64,000 nucleotides of DNA from Thermoplasmataceae archaeon (GTDB lineage: Archaea > Thermoplasmatota > Thermoplasmata > Thermoplasmatales > Thermoplasmataceae), in the NCBI GenBank assembly GCA_038729425.1, contig JAVYSB010000006.1:22571-86570 (forward strand), given 5' to 3'. The translations under genes and the position numbers were made by a program. The notes below the pieces were generated by a model. It searched no databases. It saw nothing but the letters and a program-made list of their open reading frames with translations, and was not told where the DNA came from. Below are positions 34,100 through 46,119 of this stretch, piece after piece. Position 1 is the stretch's first letter, and each line of letters begins with the position of its first letter.

Positions 34100-35116
34100 A
34101 TGCCCACAGTCAAGAGTGGAATAATCGACAGAAAGCAGCAGGGAGAGTTTGTGAGCTCCCTTATCAGACAATTAAAGTTCAAGAGAGAGGACTTCAGAAC
34201 CGTAGGAAGCATCGGTGGTTTCACAGCTCTGATCGACCTCGGAAATTTTGCAGTTTCGTTCAACAACGACGGAGTAGGGACCAAGGTCCTGATTGCTGAA
34301 GAGACAGGAAGATGGGATACAATGGGTATAGATTGCATTGCTATGAACGTAAATGATGCAATAACCGTAGGGGCAGAACCCATTGCCATGGTAGACTACA
34401 TTGCACTTAATGAGGCCAACAGTGAGGTCGCAAGACAGATCGGTACTGGCTTCAACGTGGGGGCGCAGATATCGAACATCACGATAGTCGGTGGGGAAAC
34501 CTCCATCGTGCCAGATCTCGTCAAGGGCATTGATATCTCTGGTGCGGTTCTTGGAATAGTGCAAAAGAGCCAGATTGTGAACGGTGAGAATATAAAGCCT
34601 GGTGACCTGATCTTTTCCCTGCAAAGCAGTGGTTTGCACTCCAATGGATTTACCACCGTCAGGCATATTCTTGGAGAGAATTCAATTAGCATGGATGAAC
34701 AGTTTCCTGGGGATAATAAGAAGACTGCTGATGTTCTGCTTGAGCCAACAAGGATTTATGTAAGAGAGATCCTTGACATTCTGAATATTGTTAACATTCA
34801 CGGAATGGCAAACATAACCGGCGGTGGATTCAAGAATCTACCGAGGATGAAGGATATGCACTATGTCATAGAAGACCCGGTTGATCCACCAAACGTCTTC
34901 AAGCAACTCATGTCACTCGGCGGTCTCAGTTACGACAAGATGTACGAAACCTTCAACATGGGTACAGGGTATGTGGTTATAATCGATCCGGAGAGCAGGC
35001 TTGACTTTATTAATACCCTGAAAAGCAGGGTTTCCATAAAAGAAATTGGTCACGTGGAAGCAGGAACGGGAATCAGTATTCCAAAATTCTCGGTTGAACT
35101 TGCCGAGTATTACTGA
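34100..35116 (+). CDS. purM: phosphoribosylformylglycinamidine cyclo-ligase
   Basis: 338-aa AIR synthase of purine synthesis. Seen: FNNDGVGTKVLIAEETGRWDTMGIDCIAMNVNDA, broken here only by normal family spacing, VGGETSIVPDLVKGIDISG, and LQSSGLHSNGFTTVR. Start by family comparison at ATG 34100 (MPTVKSGIID); an AAATTTAA box is centred 26 bp before it. Two ATGs at 34082 and 34085 are in frame and possible. Confidence 0.92.
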   Translation: MPTVKSGIIDRKQQGEFVSSLIRQLKFKREDFRTVGSIGGFTALIDLGNFAVSFNNDGVGTKVLIAEETGRWDTMGIDCIAMNVNDAITVGAEPIAMVDYIALNEANSEVARQIGTGFNVGAQISNITIVGGETSIVPDLVKGIDISGAVLGIVQKSQIVNGENIKPGDLIFSLQSSGLHSNGFTTVRHILGENSISMDEQFPGDNKKTADVLLEPTRIYVREILDILNIVNIHGMANITGGGFKNLPRMKDMHYVIEDPVDPPNVFKQLMSLGGLSYDKMYETFNMGTGYVVIIDPESRLDFINTLKSRVSIKEIGHVEAGTGISIPKFSVELAEYY

Positions 35117-35198
35117 TTCACCACTATAATTTATTATTATTTTTGTGTAGTATACGATATAACATTTAGGTTAAATCCAGGGTTTACCTTATTTTCCT

Positions 35199-35549
35199 AT
35201 GAAAATTGTAGCAGTAGTAGATGAGGACAATATGATCACTCCGCTGGAATACGGAAGTTCCATATTCCAGATTGATGATGAGACGAAGGAAATTAAGGAA
35301 TATGAAAATCCAGGTTTTGGATCGCCCTACGGCGGAAAAGAACGCGCGATGGCAGCAATTCTAACGCTGAATGCAGACGCTATAATTGTGAAGGAAGGAT
35401 CGCTCTGTCCCGGCTCTTATCACATGTCCCTTGGGAAGATGAAATACATACCGGTTGAGGAAGAAAAACTGGATGACGTCATGAAAAACCTTCCGGAAAT
35501 AAAGAAACAAGCAGTGCCTGAGCTCAACATGGACATGTACAGAGAGTAA
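35199..35549 (+). CDS. NifX/dinitrogenase iron-molybdenum cofactor-like protein
   Basis: 116-aa alpha/beta protein of the NifX/NafY-like family: KIVAVVDEDN at the N-terminus, EIKEYENPGFGSPYGGKERAMA, then LNADAIIVKEGSLCPGSYHM and KYIPVEEEKLDD. Family members bind iron-sulfur or iron-molybdenum precursors. No nitrogenase genes are near, so it is probably a stand-alone iron-sulfur carrier. A GTTAAATCC box lies about 26 bp before the ATG. Confidence 0.7.
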   Translation: MKIVAVVDEDNMITPLEYGSSIFQIDDETKEIKEYENPGFGSPYGGKERAMAAILTLNADAIIVKEGSLCPGSYHMSLGKMKYIPVEEEKLDDVMKNLPEIKKQAVPELNMDMYRE

Positions 35550-35556
35550 TCTCTTC

Positions 35557-36111
35557 CTATTTTTTAATGGATTTTGCTATCATGTTTGCTAGGCGAAGAG
35601 GTTCTGGAATGTTTCCGGTCCTTGTCAATTTTTTGATATAAACCATCGCTGATCTCTGTTCTGTTCCAGCCCGATTTATGAACAATACCGATCGGTTGGG
35701 AAGATACAGTTCCTCTGGGGAGTATCTCTGCATTACGTCTATCTTTTGCCTCCAGTTGTCCTGCGTTTTTTCAATGGCATCTGCAATAGCTTCGAGATCA
35801 GGCCTTTTTCTAGTTATAGAAATCACCGGAATACCAGTTGCATTGAATATGCGGAAGAGATCAGCAACATTGAAGCCACCAAATGTAACGCCATATGCCA
35901 TTATTATGGACGCATTTCTCTTAAAATCACCATTCACAATTTCAATGATCGTCTCGGTTGAATCAAGGCCATCCACTTCAATAGGGCGGATAGAAACGGA
36001 CTCAACGAGTGAATCTGCCCTAATCAGTACTCCAGCTATCATGCAGTTTTTGTCCCTTCCTTTCATGAATGAACCGTCGTCAATGCCAACCGCCCTGAAG
36101 TTGGGTTTCAT
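35557..36111 (-). CDS. DUF99 family protein (endonuclease V-like fold)
   Basis: 184-aa archaeal protein of the DUF99/UPF0215 family: NFRAVGIDDGSF, AGVLIRADSLVESV, IMAYGVTFGGFNVADL and GIPVISITRKRPDLEAI. The fold is thought to resemble endonuclease V, function unproven. Start at ATG 36111, with TTATTAACC about 26 bp upstream; a longer frame adds 16 hydrophobic residues without support. Tail-to-tail with the NifX-like gene. Confidence 0.85.
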   Translation of the reverse strand: MKPNFRAVGIDDGSFMKGRDKNCMIAGVLIRADSLVESVSIRPIEVDGLDSTETIIEIVNGDFKRNASIIMAYGVTFGGFNVADLFRIFNATGIPVISITRKRPDLEAIADAIEKTQDNWRQKIDVMQRYSPEELYLPNRSVLFINRAGTEQRSAMVYIKKLTRTGNIPEPLRLANMIAKSIKK

Positions 36112-36530
36112 ATTTATTAGTATGAGAAGTTTGGTTAATAACATCTTTGCTGCTTTCATTTACGCCTGAATTTTTGTCTCTCTAATAGAAGATGAATAGG
36201 CCATAATGTTTCAGTTATCCGGACCTATTGTAACGTATCATTCAAAAGACAGTAGATGTAAAAATTTCATCCAAATAATCTACTTGATCCTCCTTGCCCA
36301 TTTATTTAATCACCAATTTCCAGTTAATCTTTGACATTTTATATCGTCATGAATAACGCCGAGATTCGTAACGCACAGCTTCTCCGGTACTCTTACCAAA
36401 ACGCTTATATCAGGCAAAGATATACCAAGCTTACACGCTTTAATGCACTTTCTGAGTAATACTTAGAGGGGAAGGGTATGAGGTTCTTTTTTAGAACCGG
36501 TGACGCCAACCAATAATAGTAACAGCAAAA
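36112..36530. other. 23S rRNA promoter and leader region
   Basis: About 420 bases without a protein gene. TATA-like runs occur at about 36300-36310 (TTTATTTAA), 36337-36345 (TTTTATATC) and 36404-36410. A short perfect hairpin GGTTCT-N5-AGAACC at about 36482-36498 lies close to the mature 5' end and may take part in leader processing. No 16S or tRNA precedes the 23S. Confidence 0.5.
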
Positions 36531-39451
<2,921 letters not shown>

Positions 39452-39494
39452 TGCTTCAGAGACCTGATTATTGGTTGGTTATCATACCAAGCGT

Positions 39495-39512
39495 TATTTT
39501 TTATTTTTTTTT
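39495..39512 (+). terminator. T-rich terminator after 23S rRNA
   Basis: Run of 16 T in 18 bases, about 45 bases after the 3' end of the rRNA. Confidence 0.55.
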
Positions 39513-39685
39513 GAATCAGCAATTGATGATTGTGTTCAGCATATTCTGTATGTTAAATCCAAATGGCCCCGGTTTTGTACTTCAGATCAAAGTATCATTG
39601 AACTTCAATGCCGTGTGGTTTTGTTAGTAATAATCAATATTTTCTATTTATGTCGGACATTGTCACGTATCTTTGCACCAATAGT

Positions 39686-39694
39686 GTTATAAAG
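39686..39694 (+). promoter_or_regulatory. TATA box of the VWA-PP2C operon
   Basis: GTTATAAAG centred 26 bp before ATG 39716. This makes 39716 the probable leaderless start rather than ATG 39701. Confidence 0.5.
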
Positions 39695-39715
39695 GGAATA
39701 ATGGTAGTGGAAAAC

Positions 39716-40540
39716 ATGACATATTCTTCGGAAATAAGCAGGAATAATCCTGGACTTTTCATATTCATGATAGATCAGTCCAGGTCAATGAGCCACAAAC
39801 TCGGTGGCGGTAGCAGATCGAAGGCGGCAGAGGCAGCTGACGCAATAAATAGGCAGATCGGGGAAATAATCAACAGATGCACCAAGTCTGAGGGTGTCAG
39901 GCACTACTTTGACATAGGTATAATCGGCTACGGAGCAAGAAGAGGTGAAGCCACATCGATGCTTTCGGGTGCCACCGTGGTTCCGATCAATGAAATGGAA
40001 TCCAGAATACTGAAGACGGAAACTAGAAAGCAGTCAATCGATGGCCAGGAGATTGATTATGAATTCCCTGTATGGTTCGAGCCTGTGGCTGCAAGTGATA
40101 CCCCAATGGTCAAAGCAATTGATCTGGCAACACAGTGGGCAAGGGAATGGGCTTCAAGCCATTCTGATTCATTTCCACCAATAGTGATAAATCTCACAGA
40201 CGGTGAGGCCACAGATGGCAACCCCGTTGATGCCATGGAGGAGCTGAAGTCCGTGTCCACAAACGATGGAAAGGTCCTGATATGGAATTGTCATCTTTCA
40301 GAAAACCGCACAAAACCTGTTTCTTTTCCGTCAAGCGTTCATGTCCTCCCCGAAGATAAGTATGCAGGAATCCTGTTTGAGATGTCTTCGGAACTTCCAG
40401 AAGGGATGATAGCAATAGCGAAGGAGGAGTACACTGAGGTATCCACAGGGGCAAGAGGATATGTATTCAATGCCCAGCTGGAGGATCTTATAAAACTGCT
40501 TGATATAGGCACTCGCGCAGCTTCTACGTTGATGAAATGA
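39716..40540 (+). CDS. TerY-like von Willebrand factor A domain protein
   Basis: 274-aa VWA protein. The MIDAS motif is DQSRSMS (D20, S22, S24), followed by helices with SKAAEAADAINRQIGEII; the conserved block FPPIVINLTDGEATDGNP and the C-terminal MSSELPEGM and GARGYVFNAQLEDL match a bacterial family regularly found beside PP2C and kinase genes. Metal-dependent protein binding is expected. Overlaps the phosphatase gene by four bases. First gene of a VWA-PP2C-kinase triad (TerY-P type). Confidence 0.86.
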   Translation: MTYSSEISRNNPGLFIFMIDQSRSMSHKLGGGSRSKAAEAADAINRQIGEIINRCTKSEGVRHYFDIGIIGYGARRGEATSMLSGATVVPINEMESRILKTETRKQSIDGQEIDYEFPVWFEPVAASDTPMVKAIDLATQWAREWASSHSDSFPPIVINLTDGEATDGNPVDAMEELKSVSTNDGKVLIWNCHLSENRTKPVSFPSSVHVLPEDKYAGILFEMSSELPEGMIAIAKEEYTEVSTGARGYVFNAQLEDLIKLLDIGTRAASTLMK

Positions 40541-41268
40541 ACCTTGTCACAGAGGCTCATAGGCCAAAGCTGGGAAATGACGAACGGGAGTACGAGGACG
40601 CTTTCTACTTTTCCGGGGACAGAAATAGATACGCTATTGCAGACGGAGCAAGTGACTCTGTTTTTTCTGGCATATGGGCCCGGAATCTGGTTAAAACATT
40701 CGTGAACCAGGAGACTAGGGTGGCTGAAATTACTGAAGATACTCTACACTCGCTGATCAGCAGTTCGAGGGATTCATGGTACAGGGACATAAATTGGGAC
40801 CAACTCAGCCTTTTTGTAAAGAACAAGGCAGTCAAAGGATCATTTTCAACCTTTCTCGGCATGGACGCATTTCGTATCGAAAGTAAATACAGGATAGATG
40901 TGGTAGCTGTGGGGGACAGTTGCATTTTTTTCCATCATGACAGCGTTCTAAAATCTTTTCCCATTGACGATCCATCAAAATTCGGAAACACACCAAATCT
41001 GTTGTGGAGTGGTTATGGTGCTCCTTTCACTGGAGAGTTCAGGTGGAAGAAACCTAAATTCTCAACATTTTCATTTGATCTGAGCCCGGGGGACAGCATC
41101 ATACTGGCGACTGACGCACTGGCAAAGTGGATGCTTGAGAACAGTGAAACCGCATGGGACTCACTCATGGATTGCGGAGACTACTTGGAATTTTTCGATG
41201 ATCTGCGGAGAAAGCGGGAGATGAGAAACGACGATATCACAATGGCAATGATTACTTTAGACTCCTGA
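40537..41268 (+). CDS. PP2C-type protein phosphatase
   Basis: 243-aa phosphatase: IADGASDSVFSGIWA (metal Asp-Gly), VVAVGDSCIFF, SIILATDALAKWM and RNDDITMAMI, the four PP2C metal-binding segments. A short N-terminal NDEREYEDAF replaces the usual NEDA. It probably removes phosphates placed by the kinase encoded head-on downstream, whose gene it overlaps by 17 bases at the 3' ends. Confidence 0.85.
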   Translation: MNLVTEAHRPKLGNDEREYEDAFYFSGDRNRYAIADGASDSVFSGIWARNLVKTFVNQETRVAEITEDTLHSLISSSRDSWYRDINWDQLSLFVKNKAVKGSFSTFLGMDAFRIESKYRIDVVAVGDSCIFFHHDSVLKSFPIDDPSKFGNTPNLLWSGYGAPFTGEFRWKKPKFSTFSFDLSPGDSIILATDALAKWMLENSETAWDSLMDCGDYLEFFDDLRRKREMRNDDITMAMITLDS

Positions 41269-42607
41269 TCCTGGATGGTTCTGTCCCTTCCCAGAGCGGA
41301 TCCTTCCCGCAGGCCTGGACAAGGATATCTGTAAGTTTCCTCGTTTTTCCTCCAATCCCTTTCAGTTCGTCTATCACCTCTGACCCGGAAGGATCCATAA
41401 AATCCTTCGCATCCAGTATTAGCTTATCTCCATCGTATCCGTTATATTTCCACAGGGAAGGATCCCTTGATAAGGCATACAGGGAGAGGTATACAACGAG
41501 CACAGAAAAATTGTCAAGGTTCTCGCCATAATGATCACCTCTCAGAGGATGCTGGAAATGTTCATGGCCCTTTTCTGGAGCGATCCTTCCATTGAATGGG
41601 GGAACATACATCCCATCATAGTCTATGAGCCGGACCTTCCCAGACGGGTCTATGATTATGTTATCACCTGATATGTCCCCATGTGCTATTCCGTACATTC
41701 GCAGTTCAATTGCGGAATTCAGGAATTCGTCCGCAACGGATCTGAGGTATTTTGCGTCGTTTAGATGGGACACAATGAAAGAGTTAAGGCTTACACCCTC
41801 AACCCAGTCCATCTGCAGAATCGGGTAATATGTCGCAGGCTTGTTAATCATCCTTATTGCGGAAGAGAGGTACTTGAAACCCACGAGAAACGGCAGGGAT
41901 ATGCCTGACAGGTACTCGCTTATAAGGTAATATCTTTCAGCGAGGTCAGGTGCGGCCCGCGTGAAACACTTAAGCGCATAATCCCTCGAGTTGGTATTTA
42001 TTTTGAAGACAGTCCCAAAATTACCGGAACCAAGTATGTACGAGATAAACTTCACGTTTTGGTTGCGGACCAGGTTGCCCGATCTTATTTCGGCGTATTT
42101 CTCTGAAACGCTGAAGGAGAGGTTTTGCAGTGCCTGTGAATATGTCGAGGAATTTGGCCACGACTTAATTATCTCGTTTCTAAAACCATCAGGCAGCTTT
42201 ATATTTTTCCTGATGGGCGCCGCACCTACTTCGGATATTACAGGTGAAACTTCGGTTTTTGGACCACGGGAAGCATCAGGCGCCTTAATTAAGAATGTAA
42301 AATCCTCAAGATAAACCATCTCTCCTTTTCCAAACGCAGCAAGCGATGCTTGCGCCTCCCCCAACGTTCCTGGAAAGAAACTGATAACGCACCTTCCGGA
42401 TTTCACCTTTCCATGGAAGAGCTTCTTTTTTCCTCCAGGAAGAATAACAGCAAGTTCAGCACGATTTACCATGTTGTTAGTTTTAAGAGAGACGACCTGC
42501 TCCGAATCAGATTCAACTTCTTTACTGAACTGAATGTAGACCATGGCCCCTCTTGATTGCTTAGCAACTTTGGAATCAGGAATTGCAGGACTTCTATTTT
42601 CGGCCAT
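41252..42607 (-). CDS. serine/threonine protein kinase with N-terminal accessory domain
   Basis: 451 aa. The N-terminal 100 residues form a beta-rich domain (VYIQFSKEVESDSEQVVSL), then a linker, then the kinase domain from about 185: glycine loop LGSGNFGTVFK, YALKCF lysine, catalytic HGDISGDNI, and LIDYDGMYVP in the DFG position, followed by GHEHFQHPLRGDHYGENLDNFS. This DYDGMYVP type of kinase is known from TerY-P-like operons. Start at ATG 42607, with GGTGA at six bases. Convergent with the PP2C gene. Confidence 0.87.
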   Translation of the reverse strand: MAENRSPAIPDSKVAKQSRGAMVYIQFSKEVESDSEQVVSLKTNNMVNRAELAVILPGGKKKLFHGKVKSGRCVISFFPGTLGEAQASLAAFGKGEMVYLEDFTFLIKAPDASRGPKTEVSPVISEVGAAPIRKNIKLPDGFRNEIIKSWPNSSTYSQALQNLSFSVSEKYAEIRSGNLVRNQNVKFISYILGSGNFGTVFKINTNSRDYALKCFTRAAPDLAERYYLISEYLSGISLPFLVGFKYLSSAIRMINKPATYYPILQMDWVEGVSLNSFIVSHLNDAKYLRSVADEFLNSAIELRMYGIAHGDISGDNIIIDPSGKVRLIDYDGMYVPPFNGRIAPEKGHEHFQHPLRGDHYGENLDNFSVLVVYLSLYALSRDPSLWKYNGYDGDKLILDAKDFMDPSGSEVIDELKGIGGKTRKLTDILVQACGKDPLWEGTEPSRIRSLK

Positions 42608-42673
42608 GGTTATCACCGACTATACCTAAAGCTATAAATTTGTTCCTATATCTGCTGTGCAATCATTTCCAGC

Positions 42674-43171
42674 TTAAAAGAAATATGAAATGACAACTAT
42701 CAGCGCGACGGCGATCACGGCGGAAATGGTGGTAGAAATACGCATTCTCTGCTCAAGCACAGTTTCATGGACAAAGGACTTCCCTTCAGGATTCTTTTCC
42801 CTGTATGCGGATATAACCGAATACCTCTTGAATGATGGGTTCACAAATCCTTCAGCCAGGACTGGATAAACCATGAGCATGAATATGAGTACAATATCAA
42901 ACCCTGGTGACAACAGAAGAGACCATACATGGGCAAGGGAGTAAGCCGGATACAGCTCTACAGCAAGAAAGAATATGAGATTCACCAGCCCGAATATTCT
43001 AACCAAATGGGATATTCTTCCTATAACCTCTCTTATGGACCCGGGAGCAATTTTCTGAGCCTTTGTCACAAATGAGCTGGCAAAGACCGGATAAGTGAGG
43101 ATAGCCGCTAACCAGATGGCGACAAGAGCAATCTCAAGGCTGAAGACAAGCTCATTCTGCATGGCAGTCAT
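42674..43171 (-). CDS. four-helix membrane protein, function unknown
   Basis: 165-aa protein with four membrane segments at about 8-28, 55-75, 85-108 and 143-163 and a basic loop (FKRYSVISAYREK). It does not match a family I can name, although the layout resembles DUF2269/CopD-like proteins. A TATA element, TTTTATAATA (43191-43200), lies about 26 bp before the ATG; an ATG three codons later is possible. Confidence 0.65.
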   Translation of the reverse strand: MTAMQNELVFSLEIALVAIWLAAILTYPVFASSFVTKAQKIAPGSIREVIGRISHLVRIFGLVNLIFFLAVELYPAYSLAHVWSLLLSPGFDIVLIFMLMVYPVLAEGFVNPSFKRYSVISAYREKNPEGKSFVHETVLEQRMRISTTISAVIAVALIVVISYFF

Positions 43172-43220
43172 TTTGTTTAAGAACGTATAATATTATAAAA
43201 TTGATGGTAGTGAGCAGGAA

Positions 43221-44072
43221 TCACTTTTTTTCCTGCTCAATTATCTTTGCGGAAATCTCGGAAAAGATCTTTTCCATATCCTTGTTGGTTTCAACGATTG
43301 GTATACCCTCATCTGCCTTTTCAACCACTTCCGGAATGAGGGGGACTCTTCCCAGGAACGGTACTCTGTGAGTCTCTGCTGCTTTCTCGCCTCCACCTGT
43401 CTTGAAGATATAACTGACTTTTCCGCAGTGCGGGCAGATGAAACCACTCATGTTCTCGACGATCCCCAGGACCTTGATTTTCATTTGATCGGCGAAGTTT
43501 ATGGCTTTCTTTGCATCAAGCAACGCAACTTCCTGTGGGGTAATCACGATAACGACACCTTCAACTTCCGGAACGATCTGCGCAATACTTAGGGCCTCGT
43601 CGCCAGTTCCTGGCGGAAGATCAAGTATAACATAATCTGTATCCTTCCATACCACATCCTCCAAAAACTGTTGTATTGCTTTATGCCGGAGGGCTCCTCG
43701 CCAGACGACTGCCGTATCCTCATTAGGCAGCAAAAACCCCATGGATATGACCTTAACGCCATATTTAGTGTTCACAGGAGAAATGCCACTATCATCGGCG
43801 TATACTTTTTCCTTGTCTACACCAAGCATCTTGGGATCATCTGGCCCGTTTATGTCGGCATCAATAATTCCTACCTTGAATCCCTGCCTGGCAAGTGTAA
43901 CTGCAAGGTTAACTGCTATGGTAGATTTTCCGACTCCTCCCTTGCCGCTCATCACCATGATAGTGTGCTTCACGTCTTTGTATTTGGTAGACTTTGGCGG
44001 CGGTCCGACAATAGGTGGAGGGGGGGGTTTATTTACTTTAATTGTTCCACTGGTCATGGAACTGAATTTCAT
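43221..44072 (-). CDS. Mrp/NBP35-family P-loop iron-sulfur cluster carrier
   Basis: 283-aa ATPase delivering iron-sulfur clusters. Deviant Walker A MSGKGGVGKSTIAVNLA, the conserved DADINGPDDPKMLG, DYVILDLPPGTGDEAL, and the cysteine pair FICPHCG that holds a bridging cluster in the dimer. The N-terminus has a proline-rich tract (KPPPPPIVGPPPK). Such a carrier would serve the many iron-sulfur proteins encoded nearby. Confidence 0.92.
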   Translation of the reverse strand: MKFSSMTSGTIKVNKPPPPPIVGPPPKSTKYKDVKHTIMVMSGKGGVGKSTIAVNLAVTLARQGFKVGIIDADINGPDDPKMLGVDKEKVYADDSGISPVNTKYGVKVISMGFLLPNEDTAVVWRGALRHKAIQQFLEDVVWKDTDYVILDLPPGTGDEALSIAQIVPEVEGVVIVITPQEVALLDAKKAINFADQMKIKVLGIVENMSGFICPHCGKVSYIFKTGGGEKAAETHRVPFLGRVPLIPEVVEKADEGIPIVETNKDMEKIFSEISAKIIEQEKK

Positions 44073-44209
44073 CTTATGATTTAGGTTTAACCGCTCATAT
44101 GATCGCAGGTCAGATCATTCGCCTTCAGAAAAATAAGCCTGGAAATTTTGGTATGAGGTTACACGGGAAGAAACTTTACTCAAAGTCTAAGGGCAATTAA
44201 CAGGAAATC

Positions 44210-44218
44210 GTTAAATAG
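44210..44218 (+). promoter_or_regulatory. TATA box before the small two-gene operon
   Basis: GTTAAATAG centred 27 bp before ATG 44241, which supports the small gene there and a leaderless start. Confidence 0.45.
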
Positions 44219-44240
44219 CATTCTTACAATTTATATTGGA

Positions 44241-44414
44241 ATGGAAAAAGTCAGGTTCGGAACATTCATAAGACAATATCAGGTTGCGGACGGGCTGGTA
44301 AAGGAAGGGAAGATAACAGTAGAAAACATTGATCAGGTAGAGGCAGTGAACAAATCGATAAAAATGTTGGACCCCAGGATCATGGAATATGCAAGGAGAA
44401 TTCTTGGAAAATGA
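44241..44414 (+). CDS. 57-aa hypothetical protein
   Basis: Short helical protein, basic at both ends (MEKVRFGTFIRQYQVADG and EYARRILGK). It is supported by a well-placed TATA box and by an ATGA overlap with the next gene. No domain recognised. Confidence 0.6.
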   Translation: MEKVRFGTFIRQYQVADGLVKEGKITVENIDQVEAVNKSIKMLDPRIMEYARRILGK

Positions 44415-44719
44415 TGCCCAGTTATTCCAGTATACTTGATGTGGCAACGTTCGTGCCTTCCTTCATGGCAACAGGGCTCAATCTTTCAGGGATTATAGGA
44501 AACAAGCACTACGCATCACTTTCCCTGAAGTTGAGTATGCTGATAATTTTCCCAGCCATAATCACAATATTGCTTTCCTTGTTCAACAGCTGGATTTCCA
44601 TAATATTTCTTATTGTGACATTCATACTGATTTTATACTCATACATTTACCTGGCCATCATAGTGGATGATTATGCACACAGCGCCAGGGCTGTTGATGA
44701 ACTTACGAGCAGTAAATAA
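44411..44719 (+). CDS. small membrane protein
   Basis: 102 aa with two strongly hydrophobic segments at about 40-60 and 62-88 (IISIIFLIVTFILILYSYIY-like composition) and a charged C-terminus. Translationally coupled to the 57-aa gene before it. Function unknown. Confidence 0.6.
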   Translation: MMPSYSSILDVATFVPSFMATGLNLSGIIGNKHYASLSLKLSMLIIFPAIITILLSLFNSWISIIFLIVTFILILYSYIYLAIIVDDYAHSARAVDELTSSK

Positions 44720-44787
44720 TGGCCTAGAAGTTGATAGCGATCCTTTTTTTTCTCCAAGGAATAAGTCACAGGCCACAGTTTCGCAGG

Positions 44788-46119
44788 TTATTTCCCAGAA
44801 TTTGAATCAAGGGGCGTGTTCACGAGTTTATTCCAGGCAGACTTCCGGAGTTCAGGATTCTGGGAATCTGGGGCAAGCTTCAGGTTCATCTTCAGCACCA
44901 TTAAGCTGAGTACGGCGCCGCCAAATGACATAATTGCCATTATTAAGAAGACACCATCCCACCCAAAATCAGGCACAAGAAATGAAGATACAAGTGGCCC
45001 GATAGCGTCTGCAGAATTCGATATGAGGCCCATCCCGAACGTTCCAGCGCCCATCATTGCTAGTGGAAACACGCTTGTCGTGGATGCCCACAGGTTAGGG
45101 GGTATCATCATCAAGAATGCGTTCACCAGGATCGCGAGTACCATGATTTGGAAGGATAATCCTCCCACTGTTACTATAAGAAGTGCGCCTACACCCATCA
45201 GGCAGTCTGCCACCGCAATTATTCTAACCCTTGCGTCAAATATCTCGCGGTTCGTCCTTCCTTTCCTTGCCAGCAAGTCACCTGCAATGGCACCGATAAA
45301 TGCGGTGACAAAGCTCGCAGTCCCCCATATTATAATAAGATAGTTTGTTTGCTGAAAATCATAACCGATGTGGTTGGAAAATGTAGGCAGAAAACCACCA
45401 ATGGTGAACAGCGTCCATGTGAGTGGAATCTGGAGAGCTCCCATTACCCATGTCATAGGATTTTCCCAGGCTCCGCCTTGGGTTCTGGATTTTGCCTTTT
45501 TCACGAGGCAGTATTGCGTCTTTGGGGATTTGGCAAAAGCAAAGTACACCGCTGCGCCGGCTAGCATGACCACTCCCGTAACGTAGTAAGTTTCCTGCCA
45601 GCTCATTGAGTCGAATATTCTGGAGAGAAGGGCGCCAACGGCACTTCCCAGTGGAACGGCTCCGAGGGTGAAGGCTAAAGATCTGGCACGTTCAGATTGC
45701 CTGAACCATCCAGAAAGCTGAATCGTGAAGAGTGCTATCATCATTATGGTAAGCCCCTGGAAAAATCTCAACAGGGTTAATGTGTAAAGGTCACTGGCGA
45801 TAGGTATTAGGAACTGAGGAATTATAAGGACGGCCTGGGCAAGCAGAACCCCAGTTCTCAGCCTGGTATCAAAAATCCCCCCATGCCCGACAAAAAATGC
45901 CGCAAAAAGACCTATGGAAAAAGCATCCACTCCATAGACCTCAATTGTATTGCTTCCGACGCCAAGGTTTATTGCTATGGATGGGGCGGCAATACTGAAA
46001 GACGTCAGTGAGATGAAACTAGTAGTCATTACCAGCCCTGCAACAGCGGCCATTACCCACCTGTATGGCGAGAGTTGCTCCGCTGACAAAGTATAAGGAT
46101 TTTCCGTACAATCATCCAT
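44788..46119 (-). CDS. MFS transporter
   Basis: 443-aa protein with about 12 membrane segments; the N-terminal MFS loop is relaxed (FVGHGGIFDTRLRTG), as in several archaeal transporters, and LAFTLGAVPLGSAVGALLSR marks segment 5. The central loop is basic (KKAKSRTQGGAWENP). Substrate not predictable. Stand-alone gene. Confidence 0.82.
   Translation of the reverse strand: MDDCTENPYTLSAEQLSPYRWVMAAVAGLVMTTSFISLTSFSIAAPSIAINLGVGSNTIEVYGVDAFSIGLFAAFFVGHGGIFDTRLRTGVLLAQAVLIIPQFLIPIASDLYTLTLLRFFQGLTIMMIALFTIQLSGWFRQSERARSLAFTLGAVPLGSAVGALLSRIFDSMSWQETYYVTGVVMLAGAAVYFAFAKSPKTQYCLVKKAKSRTQGGAWENPMTWVMGALQIPLTWTLFTIGGFLPTFSNHIGYDFQQTNYLIIIWGTASFVTAFIGAIAGDLLARKGRTNREIFDARVRIIAVADCLMGVGALLIVTVGGLSFQIMVLAILVNAFLMMIPPNLWASTTSVFPLAMMGAGTFGMGLISNSADAIGPLVSSFLVPDFGWDGVFLIMAIMSFGGAVLSLMVLKMNLKLAPDSQNPELRKSAWNKLVNTPLDSNSGK

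Noticed and set aside
39452-39715. 5S rRNA or tRNA behind the 23S gene
   Set aside because: No 5S-like or cloverleaf sequence could be found in the spacer.
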